Source of the DNA: JBBSEZ01 sp038239195
Lineage (GTDB): Bacteria; Planctomycetota; Planctomycetia; Gemmatales; Gemmataceae
Assembly (NCBI GenBank): GCA_038239195.1
Contig: JBBSEZ010000467.1
Location: 1 to 7,718, forward strand
DNA: 7,718 bases
Direction: 5' to 3'
Shown: positions 6,309 through 7,718 of the stretch, piece by piece
How positions within the stretch are numbered: the stretch's first letter is position 1
Layout of the letters: each line of letters starts with the position of its first letter
Made by a program: the position numbers and the translations under genes
The notes under the pieces: model-generated
Told to the model about the DNA's origin: nothing
Database searches by the model: none
What the model saw: only the letters and a program-made list of their open reading frames with translations

Positions 6309-7451
6309 ATGGGGGATCTGATGGGTTTCAAACAGCCTACCGTTGTTTCGCTATTTGCGGGAGCGGGGGGCCTGGATCTCGGCTTCCGCCAAGCAGGCTT
6401 TGACGTCATCTGGGCGAATGAGGTTCGGCGGGATGCAGCCGCAACTTACAGGAGCAACCTCGGAAATCACCTTGCTGAAGGTGACGTCAAGGGCATCCGT
6501 TCAGAAGAGATTCCGGCTTGCGATCTGGTCATCGGAGGTCCGCCGTGCCAGGGCTTCAGCGTTGCCGGGAAGATGGACCCGGAAGACCCGCGAAGCGAGT
6601 TGATTTGGCAATTCGTTCGGGTGGTGCGCGACAAGAAGCCTACCGCTTTTGTGATGGAGAACGTCAAGGCGCTGGGAACCCTTGAGAAGTGGGCCGACAT
6701 TCGCAACTTGCTGGTCAGGCGGTTTGAGGCGCTCGGGTACGACGTCGATCAACGCGTCCTCGATGCCAGCCGGTTCGGTGTCCCGCAGCAGCGCGAACGG
6801 GTGTTCTTCATCGGGACGCGGCGAGGGGAGGCATCGAGACTATATCCTGAGCCCGCCAGTCAGAGCCTGTCCGTTCGTGTCGCCTTAAGGACGCTACCCG
6901 CCTTCGGACAGCCAGGGAACAATAGCATCTGCCGTGCGATCATCGTGCCGGCCAAGCGCCCCGTGATGCGCCCATCGCCTTACGCTGGAATGTTGTTCAA
7001 CGGGTTGGGTAGACCAATCCGCTTGGACAGCCCAGCGCCAACTCTGCCCGCCAGCATGGGCGGGAACAAGACCCCTATCATCGATCAGCACGCGATGGAG
7101 ACTGGTGAACCGAATTGGGCAGAAGGGTATCACGCGCACCTCAAAGCCGGGGGCGAGCCATACGCTACCGTACCTGCCCGCATGCGTCGGCTGACCGTTG
7201 AGGAGTGCGCCGTCATTCAGAGTTTTCCAGCCACCTACCGCTTTTCGGGGGGACAGTCCTCGCGCTTCTGCCAGATCGGTAACGCCGTACCTCCGCTGCT
7301 TGCGTTCCACGTCGCCGCGAACCTGAAGGCTTGCTTGTTCGGCAAGCAGCAAAAGCCAAAAAGCGCCTCCCGCCCACGCCTGAACGGACAGATGATGCTG
7401 TTTGACTTGCTCCCTGACCAGAGCGATCCAAGCCAGTTGCTCGCCCAGTAG
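6309..7451 (+). CDS. DNA (cytosine-5-)-methyltransferase
   Basis: The 380-residue enzyme transfers a methyl group from S-adenosylmethionine to C5 of cytosine in a specific DNA site. All main motifs are present in order: motif I FAGAGGLDLGF (16-26); motif IV GGPPCQGFS with catalytic C80; motif VI MENV with E117; motif VIII QQRERVFFIG (160-169); motif IX RRLTVEECAVIQSFP (293-307); and motif X QIGNAVPP (322-329). The target recognition region between VIII and IX is about 120 residues and contains DSPAPTLPASMGGNKTP. Length is that of a solitary or type II enzyme. The start is ambiguous: ATG 6309 has GGGGA only three bases upstream, while ATG 6321 has GGGGGA four bases upstream. Sampled G+C is 52-60%, well below its neighbours, pointing to horizontal transfer. 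No restriction gene is seen inside the window. The site cannot be read from sequence alone. Confidence 0.97.
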   Translation: MGDLMGFKQPTVVSLFAGAGGLDLGFRQAGFDVIWANEVRRDAAATYRSNLGNHLAEGDVKGIRSEEIPACDLVIGGPPCQGFSVAGKMDPEDPRSELIWQFVRVVRDKKPTAFVMENVKALGTLEKWADIRNLLVRRFEALGYDVDQRVLDASRFGVPQQRERVFFIGTRRGEASRLYPEPASQSLSVRVALRTLPAFGQPGNNSICRAIIVPAKRPVMRPSPYAGMLFNGLGRPIRLDSPAPTLPASMGGNKTPIIDQHAMETGEPNWAEGYHAHLKAGGEPYATVPARMRRLTVEECAVIQSFPATYRFSGGQSSRFCQIGNAVPPLLAFHVAANLKACLFGKQQKPKSASRPRLNGQMMLFDLLPDQSDPSQLLAQ

Positions 7452-7499
7452 TACAGCTACCCCCTTCCCATTCCTGCCACTCTCAGCGGTTCCAGGCCC

Positions 7500-7535
7500 G
7501 TCAAGCGAATCTGTCAAGCGAGCGGCTCGTTGCTT
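7500..7535 (+). repeat. Short direct repeat and weak hairpin after the methyltransferase
   Basis: GTCAAGCGA occurs at 7500-7508 and again at 7513-7521. The second copy leads into a weak hairpin: AAGC (7516-7519) can pair with GCTT (7532-7535) and GAG with CTC inside it, leaving a bulge. There is no T-run after it, so it is not a clear terminator. Function unknown. Confidence 0.3.
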
Positions 7536-7602
7536 CGCCGCGATAGGGCGATTGAACGTCCGTAGCATCAGGGCCCAAACCCAGGGCAAACGCACGACTA
7601 TT

Positions 7603-7718
7603 TCAAGCTGGCGGCGCGGTTTTCCAGGTATCCAACGGAGTGTCCAAGTCTGTTAATCCGAGGAGAACGCCGACCAAATAGTTTGGATCGCGGGCCGCCT
7701 TCTTCCGTCTGCCTTTGA
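7603..7718 (-). CDS. Possible 3' end of a convergent gene (partial)
   Basis: Reading the minus strand inward from the right edge, one frame stays open for 37 residues to a TGA at 7605-7603. It contains ARDPNYLVGVLLGLTDLDTP and ends LDTWKTAPPA. The hydrophobic and acidic pattern looks like a protein C-terminus, and G+C at third positions is moderate, about 62% by hand count, as expected if it belongs with the lower-G+C methyltransferase. The stretch is short and chance is possible. If real, it would converge on the methyltransferase and could be a partner such as a restriction enzyme, but nothing in the residues shows that. Confidence 0.3.
   Translation of the reverse strand, partial: KGRRKKAARDPNYLVGVLLGLTDLDTPLDTWKTAPPA

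Noticed and set aside
6894..7595. 233-codon minus-strand frame opposite the methyltransferase
   Set aside because: It mirrors the methyltransferase motifs on the other strand and shows no domain of its own.
1..7718. CRISPR array, tRNA, rRNA or insertion-sequence ends
   Set aside because: I found no regularly spaced repeats, no cloverleaf-like sequence with a CCA-type end, no rRNA-like stretch and no transposase or paired terminal repeats.

Overview
The window is GC-rich (a hand count of 5101-5160 gives 73% G+C). It carries secreted and membrane proteins of unknown role, a kelch-like and a mandelate racemase-like remnant, a sugar-acid-type MFS transporter and a zinc-ribbon single-pass membrane protein. 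This mix, and a QKVREA-type stretch after a membrane helix, suggest a member of the Planctomycetota, perhaps Gemmatales. That assignment is inference from style; no rRNA or marker gene is present.

Layout. 1-116 is the 3' end of an unrecognised plus-strand gene. 220-723 encodes a small exported, helix-rich protein. 782-2967 is a decayed plus-strand block in three parts. The first is a kelch-like exported protein that seems to have lost its middle. The second is a short C-terminal scrap of a mandelate racemase/muconate lactonizing enzyme. The third is a full-length MFS transporter broken by two opposite single-base indels, both in homopolymer runs. On the minus strand lie a zinc-ribbon membrane protein (3012-3530) and, upstream of it, an exported nitrilase-superfamily hydrolase (3590-4510), spaced like a two-gene operon behind a recognisable promoter (TTGACA, 16 bases, TAGGGT).

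Across a 289-base divergent region a plus-strand RepA/AAA_25-type ATPase with a C-terminal winged-helix-like part begins (4800-5933). Its leader holds an extended -10 promoter followed at once by a 17-base imperfect inverted repeat that ends just before the ribosome binding site. After a 375-base gap comes an intact DNA cytosine-5 methyltransferase (6309-7451) of clearly lower G+C (52-60% in three sampled lines), which looks acquired. No restriction enzyme is visible; the last 116 bases may hold the 3' end of a convergent gene.

How the genes fit. MR/MLE enzymes and this kind of MFS transporter commonly occur together in sugar-acid catabolism, so the decayed block is probably a lost or damaged uptake and catabolism operon. 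The ATPase and methyltransferase are both typical of mobile or defence DNA, but the gap and composition break between them argue against one operon. I do not see a convincing new multi-gene system. The best leads are the ATPase leader structure, the possible partner of the methyltransferase beyond the right edge, and the decay or sequencing-error question at 782-2967.
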